Assembly: GCF_037450285.1 (NCBI RefSeq)
Contig: NZ_JAQISN010000002.1
Coordinates: 62,001-126,000 of the forward strand
Direction: 5' to 3'
Source of the DNA: Erwinia sp. SLM-02
GTDB taxonomy: Bacteria; Pseudomonadota; Gammaproteobacteria; Enterobacterales; Enterobacteriaceae
Length of the DNA: 64,000 bases
The notes under the pieces were generated by a model, which was given only the letters and a program-made list of their open reading frames with translations, had not been told where the DNA came from and made no database searches. This document shows positions 54,996-63,349 of the stretch, in pieces. How positions within the stretch are numbered: the stretch's first letter is position 1; every line of letters starts with the position of its first letter. The translations under genes and the position numbers were made by a program.

Positions 54996-55565
54996 ATGGA
55001 TGATATTCAACTGACCGACATTGCCACCTCGCTGCCGCAGGTGCAGATCGATTTAAAATATGCCACGGCGGACAACATTACCGGCCAGCCGATTTACTGT
55101 GAGCACCGCTGTCTGCTGCATCCGGATGCCGCCGCTGCGCTGGCGCGAAGTGCACATATCGCGGCCATTGCGGGCTTTACCCTGCTGATTTATGACGCAT
55201 ATCGACCGCAGAAAGCGCAGATGAATTTGTGGCAGGCCTGCCCCGATCCTGACTATGTTATTCCCGTAACCCAGGGGTCGAATCACTCCCGCGGGACCGC
55301 GGTGGACGTCACGCTGATTGATGAACAGGGCAATATTGTGGATATGGGCAGCGGCTTTGACGAGATGCATGAACGTTCACATCCCTGGCATCCTTCCGTC
55401 CCGGCGCGGGCATTGCGTCACCGGCTGATGCTGAGCGCGATTATGCTTGAGGGGGGATTTAAGGGAATTGCGACAGAATGGTGGCACTTTGAGCTGCCGG
55501 GAGCGGCAGAATATCCGCTACTGACGGATATTTTTGACTGCTATCCGCCACCGTCTGCGGCGTAA
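54996..55565 (+). CDS. D-alanyl-D-alanine dipeptidase (VanX/DdpX/PcgL family)
   Basis: A 189-residue zinc dipeptidase of the VanX/DdpX family that hydrolyses D-Ala-D-Ala. The key motifs are visible: the DAYRP Arg (about residue 67-71), the zinc-binding SNHSRGTAVD (His and Asp, about 91-100), and EWWHF (Glu and His, about 165-169). No signal peptide, so it is predicted cytoplasmic. The gene is not part of the E. coli recC-thyA interval, so it appears inserted here. Start has CAGGAG upstream. DdpX versus PcgL cannot be decided. Confidence 0.9.
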   Translation: MDDIQLTDIATSLPQVQIDLKYATADNITGQPIYCEHRCLLHPDAAAALARSAHIAAIAGFTLLIYDAYRPQKAQMNLWQACPDPDYVIPVTQGSNHSRGTAVDVTLIDEQGNIVDMGSGFDEMHERSHPWHPSVPARALRHRLMLSAIMLEGGFKGIATEWWHFELPGAAEYPLLTDIFDCYPPPSAA

Positions 55566-55570
55566 AACAT

Positions 55571-55605
55571 TCCCCGGCATTATTCATACCGGGGATCGCG
55601 TTTTT
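55571..55605 (+). terminator. Probable terminator of the dipeptidase gene
   Basis: TCCCCGG/CCGGGGA (55571-55577 with 55589-55595) lies just after the stop and is followed 5 bases later by TTTTT. It overlaps the end of convergent thyA. Confidence 0.5.
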
Positions 55606-56398
55606 ACACGGCTACCGGCGCTTTGATTGCCGGATGTGGATCGTAGCCAACGATTTCGAAGTCATCGAAGCGATAGTCGAAAATAGAAGCGGGCTTGCGT
55701 TTGATTACCAGCTGCGGCAGCGCACGCGGCTCGCGGCTCAGCTGCAGGCGGGTCTGCTCAAGGTGGTTGCTGTACAGGTGAGTATCGCCACCGGTCCAGA
55801 CGAAGTCCCCCACTTCCAGGTCGCACTGCTGCGCCATCATATGCACCAGTAGCGCGTAGCTGGCGATATTAAACGGCAGACCGAGGAAAATGTCGCAGGA
55901 ACGCTGATACAGCTGGCAGGAAAGCTTGCCGTCTGCCACGTAAAACTGGAAGAAAGCGTGGCACGGCGCCAGCGCCATCTCGTCCAGCTCACCCACGTTC
56001 CAGGCGGAAACGATGATGCGGCGGGAGTCAGGATCGGTTTTAAGCTGCTCAACAACCTTGCTCAGCTGATCGATCTGACGACCATCCGGTGCGCCCCAGC
56101 TACGCCACTGCTTACCGTAGACCGGGCCAAGATCGCCATTTTCATCCGCCCACTCGTCCCAGATTGAAACGTTGTTTTCCTTCAAATACGCGATGTTCGT
56201 ATCACCGTTGAGGAACCACAGCAGCTCGTGAATGATCGAGCGCAGATGACATTTCTTGGTGGTAACCAGCGGAAACCCGTCCTGCAGGTTGAAACGCATC
56301 TGGTGGCCGAAGACCGAAAGCGTACCCGTTCCGGTACGATCGTTCTTCGGTGTGCCCTGTTCCAGGACATGCTGCATTAATTCCAGATACTGTTTCAT
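55604..56398 (-). CDS. thyA: Thymidylate synthase
   Basis: ThyA methylates dUMP to dTMP with methylenetetrahydrofolate. The 264-residue length equals E. coli ThyA. The catalytic Cys lies in LAPCHAFFQFYV (about residue 146), with RTGTGTLSVFG for phosphate contacts, QRSCDIFLGLPFNIASYA and DTHLYSNH also present. It overlaps the upstream lgt gene by 4 bases (ATGA), so the two are translationally coupled. Confidence 0.99.
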   Translation of the reverse strand: MKQYLELMQHVLEQGTPKNDRTGTGTLSVFGHQMRFNLQDGFPLVTTKKCHLRSIIHELLWFLNGDTNIAYLKENNVSIWDEWADENGDLGPVYGKQWRSWGAPDGRQIDQLSKVVEQLKTDPDSRRIIVSAWNVGELDEMALAPCHAFFQFYVADGKLSCQLYQRSCDIFLGLPFNIASYALLVHMMAQQCDLEVGDFVWTGGDTHLYSNHLEQTRLQLSREPRALPQLVIKRKPASIFDYRFDDFEIVGYDPHPAIKAPVAV

Positions 56399-57273
56399 TT
56401 TTCCTCACGAAGCTGCTGCTGCGGGCGACGACGATACGCCCAAATCATCATAATCACGCCGGCCAGAATCATTGGCACAGAGAGGATTTGCCCCATGCTG
56501 ATGCCGCTAAACAGGCCAAGCTGCTGATCGGGCTGACGGAAGAACTCAATAATAATACGGAAAGCGCCATAGCCAATCAGGAACAGGCCGGAGACGGCTC
56601 CCATCGGGCGCGATTTGCGGATAAATACATTCAGAATAATAAACAGCACGATCCCTTCCAGAATCAGCTCATAGAGCTGTGAAGGGTGGCGCGGCAGTAC
56701 GCCGTAGGTCGCCAGCAGGGACTGCCATTCCGGGTGGGTGGCAACCAGCGCGATATCTTCGCTGCGTGAGCCCGGGAACAGCATCGCCCACGGCAGATTG
56801 GGATCCACGCGACCCCACAGTTCGCCGTTGATAAAGTTGCCGAGACGGCCGGCACCCAGCCCAAACGGGATCAGCGGAGCCATAAAGTCTGAAACCTGGA
56901 AGAAAGTACGTTTGGTGCGGCGGGCGAAGATCAGCATCACCACGATCACCCCAATCAGGCCGCCGTGGAATGACATGCCGCCATCCCAGACTTTAAACAG
57001 ATACAGCGGGTTTTCGAGGAACAGCGGCATGTTGTAAAACAACACGTAGCCAATACGGCCACCGAGGAACACGCCGAGGAAGCCTGCATAAAGCAGATTT
57101 TCCACTTCCTCTTTTTTCCAGCCGCTGCCCGGCTTATTAGCCCGGCGAACGGCCAGCCACATAGCGAATATAAAGCCAACCAGATACATCAGCCCATACC
57201 AGTGTAGAGACACCGGGCCAACAGAGAAAATCACCGGATCAAATTGGGGGAAAGCCAGATAGCCGTTATTCAT
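56395..57273 (-). CDS. lgt: Prolipoprotein diacylglyceryl transferase
   Basis: Lgt attaches diacylglycerol to the lipobox Cys of prelipoproteins, including MltA and YgdI/YgdR here. The 292-residue inner-membrane protein has seven hydrophobic segments and the conserved HGGLIGV (about 103-109) and GRLGNFINGELWGR (about 143-156) signature. Its stop overlaps the thyA start. The order ptsP-lgt-thyA is as in E. coli. Confidence 0.97.
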   Translation of the reverse strand: MNNGYLAFPQFDPVIFSVGPVSLHWYGLMYLVGFIFAMWLAVRRANKPGSGWKKEEVENLLYAGFLGVFLGGRIGYVLFYNMPLFLENPLYLFKVWDGGMSFHGGLIGVIVVMLIFARRTKRTFFQVSDFMAPLIPFGLGAGRLGNFINGELWGRVDPNLPWAMLFPGSRSEDIALVATHPEWQSLLATYGVLPRHPSQLYELILEGIVLFIILNVFIRKSRPMGAVSGLFLIGYGAFRIIIEFFRQPDQQLGLFSGISMGQILSVPMILAGVIMMIWAYRRRPQQQLREEK

Positions 57274-57428
57274 CTTTCACCATTTTAAAATTCTGTCCTG
57301 ACGAGCAGGCGACGGAATATAGAGATGCGTGCGCACGCGGCGCCTGCCTGAGGCTGCGCATCATAGCATAACGTGAATTATTACGGCCCGGCGCAACTGT
57401 AAACTTTGTTAAGTACCGGGCCTGGTGT

Positions 57429-59675
57429 TTATTTTCCGCCCCGAATCAGGCCGCCCAGCCCTCTGCGCTCCATAAACGCGGCAATCAGGTGGCGCACGTC
57501 GCTGGTGTGAGGCGCTTCCAGACCGCGCAGTGCGAGTTCCTGAGCTTCTTCCCTGTCGATATGGCGCAGTAAATACTTTACGCGCGCTACGTTACGACCG
57601 TTCATGCTGAGGTGGTAATAGCCCATGCCAATCAGCATCACCACGCACATTGGATCGCCTGCCATTTCACCGCACAGGCACAGCTCGACGCCCGCGCGCG
57701 CCGCTTCCTGGCCGATACTGTGCAGGGCGCGCAGTACGGCCGGATGCAGGCTGTCGTAAAGGCTGGCCACCCGGGTATTGTTGCGATCCACCGCCAGCAG
57801 ATACTGGGTCAGATCGTTCGTCCCCACCGAGACAAAATCCACGCGATCCCGCAGGTGGCTGAGCATAAAGATCATCGAGGGGACTTCGATCATCACCCCC
57901 AGACGCGGCCGCGGGATTGTATAGCCCAGCATTTCCTCGACCTCGCGCCCCGCTCTGTCGATCAGACGACGCGCCTCATCGATTTCATCCAGGCTGGTAA
58001 TCATCGGCAGCAGGATGCTGAGATTACTGCTGGCAACGTTCGCCCGCAGCATCGCGCGCAGCTGGACGAGAAAGATCTCGGGCTGATCGAGCGTCAGGCG
58101 AATGCCCCGCCATCCCAGCGAGGGGTTTTCTTCACTAATCGGCATATACGGCAGCTGCTTGTCTGCACCGATATCGAGCGTGCGCAGCGTGACCGGCTTG
58201 TCGAGAAACAGCTGTAGCATCCCCTGATACTGGGCAACCTGCTCTTCTTCCGAAGGAAAACCACTCTGCAACATAAACGGAATTTCGGTACGGTACAGGC
58301 CCACGCCGTCGACCCGGCTGCCGAGAGTATGCTCATGCTCGGCGCTCAGGCCGGCATTCAGCATCACCTTGACCTGTTCTCCGCTTTTTAAGGCGCCGGG
58401 CTGCTCAACCAGATCCTCCGCCAGCTGGCTTAACTCGTTTTCTTCGCTGATAAGCCGCTGATACTCCTGTACCAGCACCGGCTCCGGATCGACCAGCAGC
58501 TCACCGCGATAACCATCAACGATAAGCAGACGGCCCTTCATCAGGTCCGGCTGAATATCAGCGCCCATCACCGTTGGAATACCCATGGCGCGAACCATAA
58601 TCGCCGCATGGGAGTTCGCGGCGCCGTCGCGCACAACGACGCCCGCCAGCCGCTCATGCGGCAGCTCTGCCAGGGTTGTCGCCGTCAGCTCGTCGGCCAC
58701 CAGAACAAAACGTTCCGGCCAGGTATTGGTCCCCTGAACGGTATCGTCGAGGTGAAACAGCAGGCGCTGGCCCAGCACGCGCAAATCACCGGCACGCTCG
58801 CGCAGGTAGCTGTCCTGCAGGCTGGCAAACTGCGCGGCAAACTTCTCAATGACCTTTTTTACCGCCCACTCGGCCACGGAGCCGGCATCAATTTCGGCCA
58901 GCAGATCTTTCTTCAGCCGCGCATCGCTGAGCAGGTGGGAATAGAGGTCGAAAATGGCCGCGCTTTCTTTGTGCATACTGGCGGTAAAGCGCTTACTGTA
59001 ACGGCGGAATTCATTTGATGCTTCGGCCATCGCCAGCGCCAGCCGTTCGCGTTCGCGCACCGAATCCAGCGTTGAAGCCGCGGAAACCTGATCCAGTGAA
59101 GGCTGTGAAGAATCGACCCAGCCTTCAGCCACCGCCACGCCGGGAGCCGCCGCCAGCGCCTTAATGCGCGTCTGCCGGTACTGCCCGAACAGAACATTAA
59201 GCTGCGACTGAGAAAGGATCGCCGCCATTTGCGTGGCGAGCGTGACCAGGAAGGACTCTTCGCTCTCATCAAACTGGCGGTGTTCGCGCTGCTGAACGAC
59301 CAGCACGCCCTGGAGCTGGCGACGGCTGATAATGGGTACGCCCAGAAACGAACGAAAACGCTCTTCTTTTACGGAGGGGATAAACTTAAAGCTGGGGTGC
59401 TTTTGCGCATCGGCAAGGTTAATGGGTTCAGCAAGGCGACCCACCAGTCCGACGATGCCCTCATCAAATGCCAGGGCGACAGTACGCCCACGCGGCTTTT
59501 TCAGCCCACGCGTAGCCATAAGGTAGTAGCAGCGACGTTCATGATCGGCCAGGTAGACTGAGCAAACCTCGATATCCATGGCCAGACAAATTTCGTTAAC
59601 CAGAATATCCAGCGCCTCGGTAAGCCGGGGCGCTGCCGCCACTTTCTCAACTATTTCGCGTAGTTGTGTGAGCAT
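57429..59675 (-). CDS. ptsP: PTS enzyme I-Ntr (PtsP)
   Basis: PtsP is the nitrogen-related enzyme I that passes phosphate from PEP to NPr and EIIA-Ntr. The 748-residue protein has an N-terminal GAF domain (about 1-165) that senses glutamine/2-oxoglutarate, then the PEP-utilising domains with the phosphohistidine in GAANSHAAIMVRAMG (about residue 356) and the C-terminal LCGEMAGDP. It starts 12 bases after rppH and is probably cotranscribed. Confidence 0.97.
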   Translation of the reverse strand: MLTQLREIVEKVAAAPRLTEALDILVNEICLAMDIEVCSVYLADHERRCYYLMATRGLKKPRGRTVALAFDEGIVGLVGRLAEPINLADAQKHPSFKFIPSVKEERFRSFLGVPIISRRQLQGVLVVQQREHRQFDESEESFLVTLATQMAAILSQSQLNVLFGQYRQTRIKALAAAPGVAVAEGWVDSSQPSLDQVSAASTLDSVRERERLALAMAEASNEFRRYSKRFTASMHKESAAIFDLYSHLLSDARLKKDLLAEIDAGSVAEWAVKKVIEKFAAQFASLQDSYLRERAGDLRVLGQRLLFHLDDTVQGTNTWPERFVLVADELTATTLAELPHERLAGVVVRDGAANSHAAIMVRAMGIPTVMGADIQPDLMKGRLLIVDGYRGELLVDPEPVLVQEYQRLISEENELSQLAEDLVEQPGALKSGEQVKVMLNAGLSAEHEHTLGSRVDGVGLYRTEIPFMLQSGFPSEEEQVAQYQGMLQLFLDKPVTLRTLDIGADKQLPYMPISEENPSLGWRGIRLTLDQPEIFLVQLRAMLRANVASSNLSILLPMITSLDEIDEARRLIDRAGREVEEMLGYTIPRPRLGVMIEVPSMIFMLSHLRDRVDFVSVGTNDLTQYLLAVDRNNTRVASLYDSLHPAVLRALHSIGQEAARAGVELCLCGEMAGDPMCVVMLIGMGYYHLSMNGRNVARVKYLLRHIDREEAQELALRGLEAPHTSDVRHLIAAFMERRGLGGLIRGGK

Positions 59676-59687
59676 AATCTACGTGGC

Positions 59688-60215
59688 TTAACCTCTCTTC
59701 CTTCGAAAGCCTTGCGTATTTCTCTGTGTGGTATTTTCCTGCAGGGGCATAACGACACCGGCAAACTCTTTCATCACGCGGCGATAAACATCACGTTTAA
59801 AAGAGACGACCTGGCGCACCGGATACCAGAAGCTGACCCAGCGCCAGCCGTCAAATTCCGGCGTACTGCTGGTTTGCATATTGATATCCGCGTCATTGCA
59901 CATCAGCTGCAGAAGAAACCACTTCTGTTTTTGGCCGATACAAACCGGCTTTGTGTCCCAACGCACCAAACGTTTTGGCAATTTATATCGTAACCAGTTA
60001 CGGGTGGATGCCAGGATGCGAACATCCTTACGGCTCAAACCGACTTCCTCGAAAAGTTCGCGGTACATCGCCTGTTCCGCCGTCTCGCCAGGATTAATCC
60101 CTCCCTGAGGAAACTGCCAGGAGTGTTGGCCATAGCGCCTTGCCCACACAACCTGTCCCTGCCTGTTACAAATTACGATACCAACATTCGGGCGGTAGCC
60201 ATCATCATCGATCAC
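59688..60215 (-). CDS. rppH: RNA pyrophosphohydrolase
   Basis: RppH removes pyrophosphate from triphosphorylated 5' ends and starts mRNA decay. The 175-residue Nudix hydrolase has the Nudix box GGINPGETAEQAMYRELFEEVGL at about 38-60 with the GX5EX7REUXEEXGU residues. It is the first gene before ptsP, and its promoter lies in the region shared with the DnaA-box locus. Confidence 0.97.
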   Translation of the reverse strand: MIDDDGYRPNVGIVICNRQGQVVWARRYGQHSWQFPQGGINPGETAEQAMYRELFEEVGLSRKDVRILASTRNWLRYKLPKRLVRWDTKPVCIGQKQKWFLLQLMCNDADINMQTSSTPEFDGWRWVSFWYPVRQVVSFKRDVYRRVMKEFAGVVMPLQENTTQRNTQGFRRKRG

Positions 60216-60368
60216 CGGACTACCTCAAACTAAAACTGGATGTTCTGATTGTTTCACACTCCTTAAAGGCGGTAAACCACTGGTTTTGGCCCGAGAGTTC
60301 GCGCGTAACTGGGATAACTCATCCCGTAAGGCAAAGTTATAAACAGAAACCGGGGTAAAAAGGCGATC

Positions 60369-60707
60369 TTATTCACGTTTTCTGTGGATAGCTTTGTGCA
60401 GAACTCTGTTAACAGGTGGGGAAAACTTTCAGCGGCGCTTAAAGCCCCTTTCTAAAAAAAATAAATAACTCTATATTAATCATCATCTTTATCGCATTTT
60501 TTACGCTAATCCCAGCCCTGTCATGCTGTTGTCACAGCCGGGCACTTAGCAACTGGTGAAAGATCGAGCACCTTAAAGCTTATCCACAGAATATGTTGAT
60601 TAGTTGGGCGAGAAAGGGGCTAAAGTTGCCAAATTCCCCTGCGTCAAGGCTGTAAATCGAAACAGTATTATATTTAAAAGCGAGTTATCCCATTTTTCTG
60701 TGGATAA
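60369..60707. other. DARS2-like DnaA-reactivating region
   Basis: The 684-bp gene-free interval between rppH and mutH is the position of DARS2 in E. coli, which converts ADP-DnaA to ATP-DnaA. A tight group of three near-consensus DnaA boxes lies at 60369-60377 (TTATTCACG, plus), 60383-60391 and 60395-60403 (TGTGGATAG and TGTGCAGAA, minus). Two perfect TTATCCACA boxes lie at 60580-60588 (plus) and 60699-60707 (minus), giving five boxes in total. An IHF-like sequence (AATCATCATCTTT) lies at 60478-60490 in an AT-rich stretch. The layout is as expected; function is inferred. Confidence 0.78.
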
Positions 60708-60899
60708 CTACGTATAAGATCCTGTTCATTGTCGGTGACAAGCCGGGTAAAACTTGCGGAAGGGTCAGCAGGCCGGGTCTTCCTGGACGATAAAAAACAT
60801 GATTTATCATGCTATTATTAGGCTTACCCCCAGAAACAGCGTGATGCGACAGTACGCTAAAATCAAACGGTTATTTTTTACACAGATCTGGATATCACA

Positions 60900-61586
60900 A
60901 TGACAGGCGATCCCTTCCTTGTTCCCCCTCCCGCCGACGAAACCGAACTGATGGCCAGAGCCGACGCGCTCGCCGGCTATACGCTGGGTGAACTTGCCCG
61001 ACGAATAGACCTCCCGATCCCGCGCGATCTGAAACGAGACAAAGGATGGGTCGGGATGCTGCTGGAACGTTATCTTGGAGCCAGCGCGGGCAGTAAACCC
61101 GAACAGGATTTCGCTGAGATTGGCGTAGAGCTCAAAACGATTCCCGTCGATGCCGCAGGCCGCCCGCTGGAAACGACTTTTGTGTGTGTTGCTCCCCTGA
61201 CCGGCAACAGTGGCGTCACCTGGCAGAACAGTCACGTTCGCCACAAGCTTGAACGCGTGCTGTGGATACCGGTTGAAGGCGATCGTGCTATTCCGCTGGC
61301 AGAGCGCCACGTCGGCGCGCCGCTGCTGTGGAGCCCGAATGAGGAAGAGGAGCTTCAGCTCCAGCGCGACTGGGAGGAGCTGATGGACATGATTGTGCTG
61401 GGTCAGGTTGAGCAGATTACCGCCCGCCACGGCGAGGTGCTGCAGCTCCGCCCCAAGGCGGCAAACAGTAAAGCGTTAACCCAGGGGATTGGTCGTCATG
61501 GGCAGCCCATCATGACCCTGCCGCGCGGTTTTTATCTGAAGAAAACCTTCACGACGGCGCTGCTCTCACGTCATTTTTTACTGTAA
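60900..61586 (+). CDS. mutH: DNA mismatch repair endonuclease MutH
   Basis: MutH nicks the unmethylated strand at hemimethylated GATC sites after activation by MutL. The 228-residue protein has the PD-(D/E)xK-type active site: Asp in KPEQDFAEIG and Glu-x-Lys in GVELKT (about 70-79), followed by the HVRHKLERVLW segment. It follows the DnaA-box region; its promoter is within or next to that region. Confidence 0.96.
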   Translation: MTGDPFLVPPPADETELMARADALAGYTLGELARRIDLPIPRDLKRDKGWVGMLLERYLGASAGSKPEQDFAEIGVELKTIPVDAAGRPLETTFVCVAPLTGNSGVTWQNSHVRHKLERVLWIPVEGDRAIPLAERHVGAPLLWSPNEEEELQLQRDWEELMDMIVLGQVEQITARHGEVLQLRPKAANSKALTQGIGRHGQPIMTLPRGFYLKKTFTTALLSRHFLL

Positions 61587-61730
61587 TTTCCGTTTGAATT
61601 GCGGGAAATGACTGAAAAGTCAATAATACGCGCCAGCGATCGTCCATTTTCAGACTGATGAAATTATCACTACAGGGAAAATAGTTTATTACTACACTCA
61701 ACACAGTAATAAACGTTAAGGGAGACAGGT

Positions 61731-61946
61731 ATGAAGTGGATGTTAAGTATTGCGGTGGTGGGCATGGCTTTACTGCTCGGCGGCTGCAGTAGCGATTACG
61801 TCATGGCAACCAAAGACGGTAAAATGATCATGACAGAGGGGAAACCCAGCATCGATAAAGAAACCGGACTGGTGAAATACGTTGATGAATCCGGCCATGA
61901 AATACAGATTAACGGTGATGAAATCTCCTCCATCGTTGAGCGCTAA
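61731..61946 (+). CDS. ygdR: YgdI/YgdR-family lipoprotein
   Basis: A 71-residue lipoprotein with lipobox LGGC (Cys19) followed by SSDYVMATKDGKMIMTEGKP, the same DUF903 domain as ygdI at 33492. GGGAGA gives a Shine-Dalgarno. In E. coli ygdR lies next to tas, as here. Function unknown. The two family members presumably arose by old duplication. Confidence 0.94.
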   Translation: MKWMLSIAVVGMALLLGGCSSDYVMATKDGKMIMTEGKPSIDKETGLVKYVDESGHEIQINGDEISSIVER

Positions 61947-61953
61947 TCGCAGA

Positions 61954-61987
61954 TTTGCCATCTGGCTCTGATATTTCAGATGGCAAA
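61954..61987 (+). terminator. Probable terminator of ygdR
   Basis: A perfect 11-bp stem TTTGCCATCTG/CAGATGGCAAA (61954-61964 with 61977-61987) starts 7 bases after ygdR. The downstream sequence is pyrimidine-rich (CTTTCCTCTCTCTC) but has no clear T run. Confidence 0.5.
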
Positions 61988-62166
61988 CGATATGCTTTCC
62001 TCTCTCTCACGGGTAATCCCCCTTCCCCCTCTCGCGTCTGACGGTTATAGTCGAAAACCGGGTTCTGATTCTGTCAGCGCAGACGTCGCAGTCTATTGCC
62101 AGGATCCCCTGTTGCGGACGCAGCTGATGTCCCTGACCTTTTAATAATGAAAAAAGGAAGCCTGCT

Positions 62167-63207
62167 ATGCATTATCACCGTATCCCCCACAGCACACTTG
62201 AAGTCAGTTCTCTTGGCCTGGGTACCATGACGTTCGGGGAACAAAATAGCGAAGCCGACGCCCATGCTCAGCTCGATTTGGCGCTCAGCCGCGGCATTAA
62301 CCTGATAGACACAGCAGAAATGTATCCGGTGCCGCCACGCCCGGAAACCCAGGGCCTGACAGAAAAATACATTGGCAGCTGGCTGAAAGCGCGCGGCTGT
62401 CGTGACAAAATTGTACTGGCGTCAAAAGTTGCCGGCCCGGTTCGCGGGGCTGATGCTTCTATCCGACCGAATCAGGCGCTGGATCGTAAGAATATTCGTG
62501 AAGCGCTGGATGCCAGCCTGAAAAGACTGAACACGGACTATATCGATTTATACCAGCTGCACTGGCCTCAACGTCAGACCAACTATTTCGGCAAGCTGAA
62601 TTATCAGTACACCGATAACACCGCGCCGGTGACGCTACTGGAAACGCTGGAAGCGCTGACCGAGCAGGTGCGCGCCGGGAAAATCCGTTACATCGGCGTA
62701 TCCAACGAAACGCCATGGGGCGTGATGCGCTACCTGCAGCTGGCGGAAAAACATGAGCTACCGCGTATCGTCAGCATTCAGAACCCCTACAGCCTGTTGA
62801 ACCGCAGCTTTGAACTGGGGCTGGCGGAAATCAGCCAGCATGAGGGCGTGGAACTGCTGGCTTATTCCAGCCTGGCATTCGGTACGCTGAGCGGAAAATA
62901 TCTGAATGGCGCGAAGCCGGCGGGTGCGCGCAATACGCTGTTCAGCCGCTTTACGCGCTACAGCGGTGAGCAGGCGCAGCTGGCAATCGGTGAATATGTT
63001 GCGCTGGCACAGCGCCACGGGCTGGATCCCTCGCAAATGGCACTGGCATTTGTCCGCCAGCAGCCATTTGTTGCCAGCACGCTGCTGGGCGCAACAACGC
63101 TGGAACAGCTCACCATCAATATCGACAGCTACGATCTGACGCTCGATGCAGAGATCGTCGACGAGCTGGAAGCAATTCATCGCCGTTATACTTATCCGGC
63201 GCCGTAA
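62167..63207 (+). CDS. tas: NADP(H)-dependent aldo-keto reductase Tas
   Basis: A 346-residue aldo-keto reductase of the Tas family. The N-terminus (GLGTMTFGEQNSEADAHAQ) and the catalytic DTAEMYP with Tyr (about 50-56), followed by the conserved Lys in VLASKVAG and His in LYQLHWP, are visible. A C-terminal NADPH contact is LLGATTLEQL. Tas suppresses tyrosine auxotrophy in E. coli when over-produced; its native substrate is uncertain. It follows ygdR and converges with lplT. Confidence 0.95.
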   Translation: MHYHRIPHSTLEVSSLGLGTMTFGEQNSEADAHAQLDLALSRGINLIDTAEMYPVPPRPETQGLTEKYIGSWLKARGCRDKIVLASKVAGPVRGADASIRPNQALDRKNIREALDASLKRLNTDYIDLYQLHWPQRQTNYFGKLNYQYTDNTAPVTLLETLEALTEQVRAGKIRYIGVSNETPWGVMRYLQLAEKHELPRIVSIQNPYSLLNRSFELGLAEISQHEGVELLAYSSLAFGTLSGKYLNGAKPAGARNTLFSRFTRYSGEQAQLAIGEYVALAQRHGLDPSQMALAFVRQQPFVASTLLGATTLEQLTINIDSYDLTLDAEIVDELEAIHRRYTYPAP

Positions 63208-63223
63208 TAAATCTGCACAAGTG

Positions 63224-63249
63224 TGTGCGGGGCCAGTCGGCCCCGCACA
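63224..63249. other. GC-rich hairpin downstream of tas
   Basis: A perfect 10-bp stem GTGCGGGGCC/GGCCCCGCAC (63225-63234 with 63239-63248), extended by one T-A pair, with an AGTC loop. It is followed at once by octamer repeats and not by T residues. The right arm merges into the first repeat unit. Confidence 0.6.
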
Positions 63250-63333
63250 TCCGCACATCCGCACATCAGCACATCAGCACATCAGCACATCAGCACATCA
63301 CCACATCACCACATCACCACATCACCACATCAT
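63246..63333. repeat. Tandem octamer repeat, 11 units in four blocks
   Basis: Eleven 8-bp units lie head to tail: CACATCCG x2, CACATCAG x4, CACATCAC x4, CACATCAT x1. The variants occur in blocks, which suggests slipped-strand expansion from separate seed units. The repeat is between convergent tas and lplT, and ORFs that cross it are repeat artefacts. Copy number probably varies between strains. Confidence 0.9.
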
Positions 63334-63349
63334 CATCGCAACACAGCAG

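Noticed and set aside
63246..63333. Short regular repeats as a possible CRISPR array
   Set aside because: Units are 8 bp, head to tail without spacers, and no cas genes are near. It is a tandem octamer repeat.
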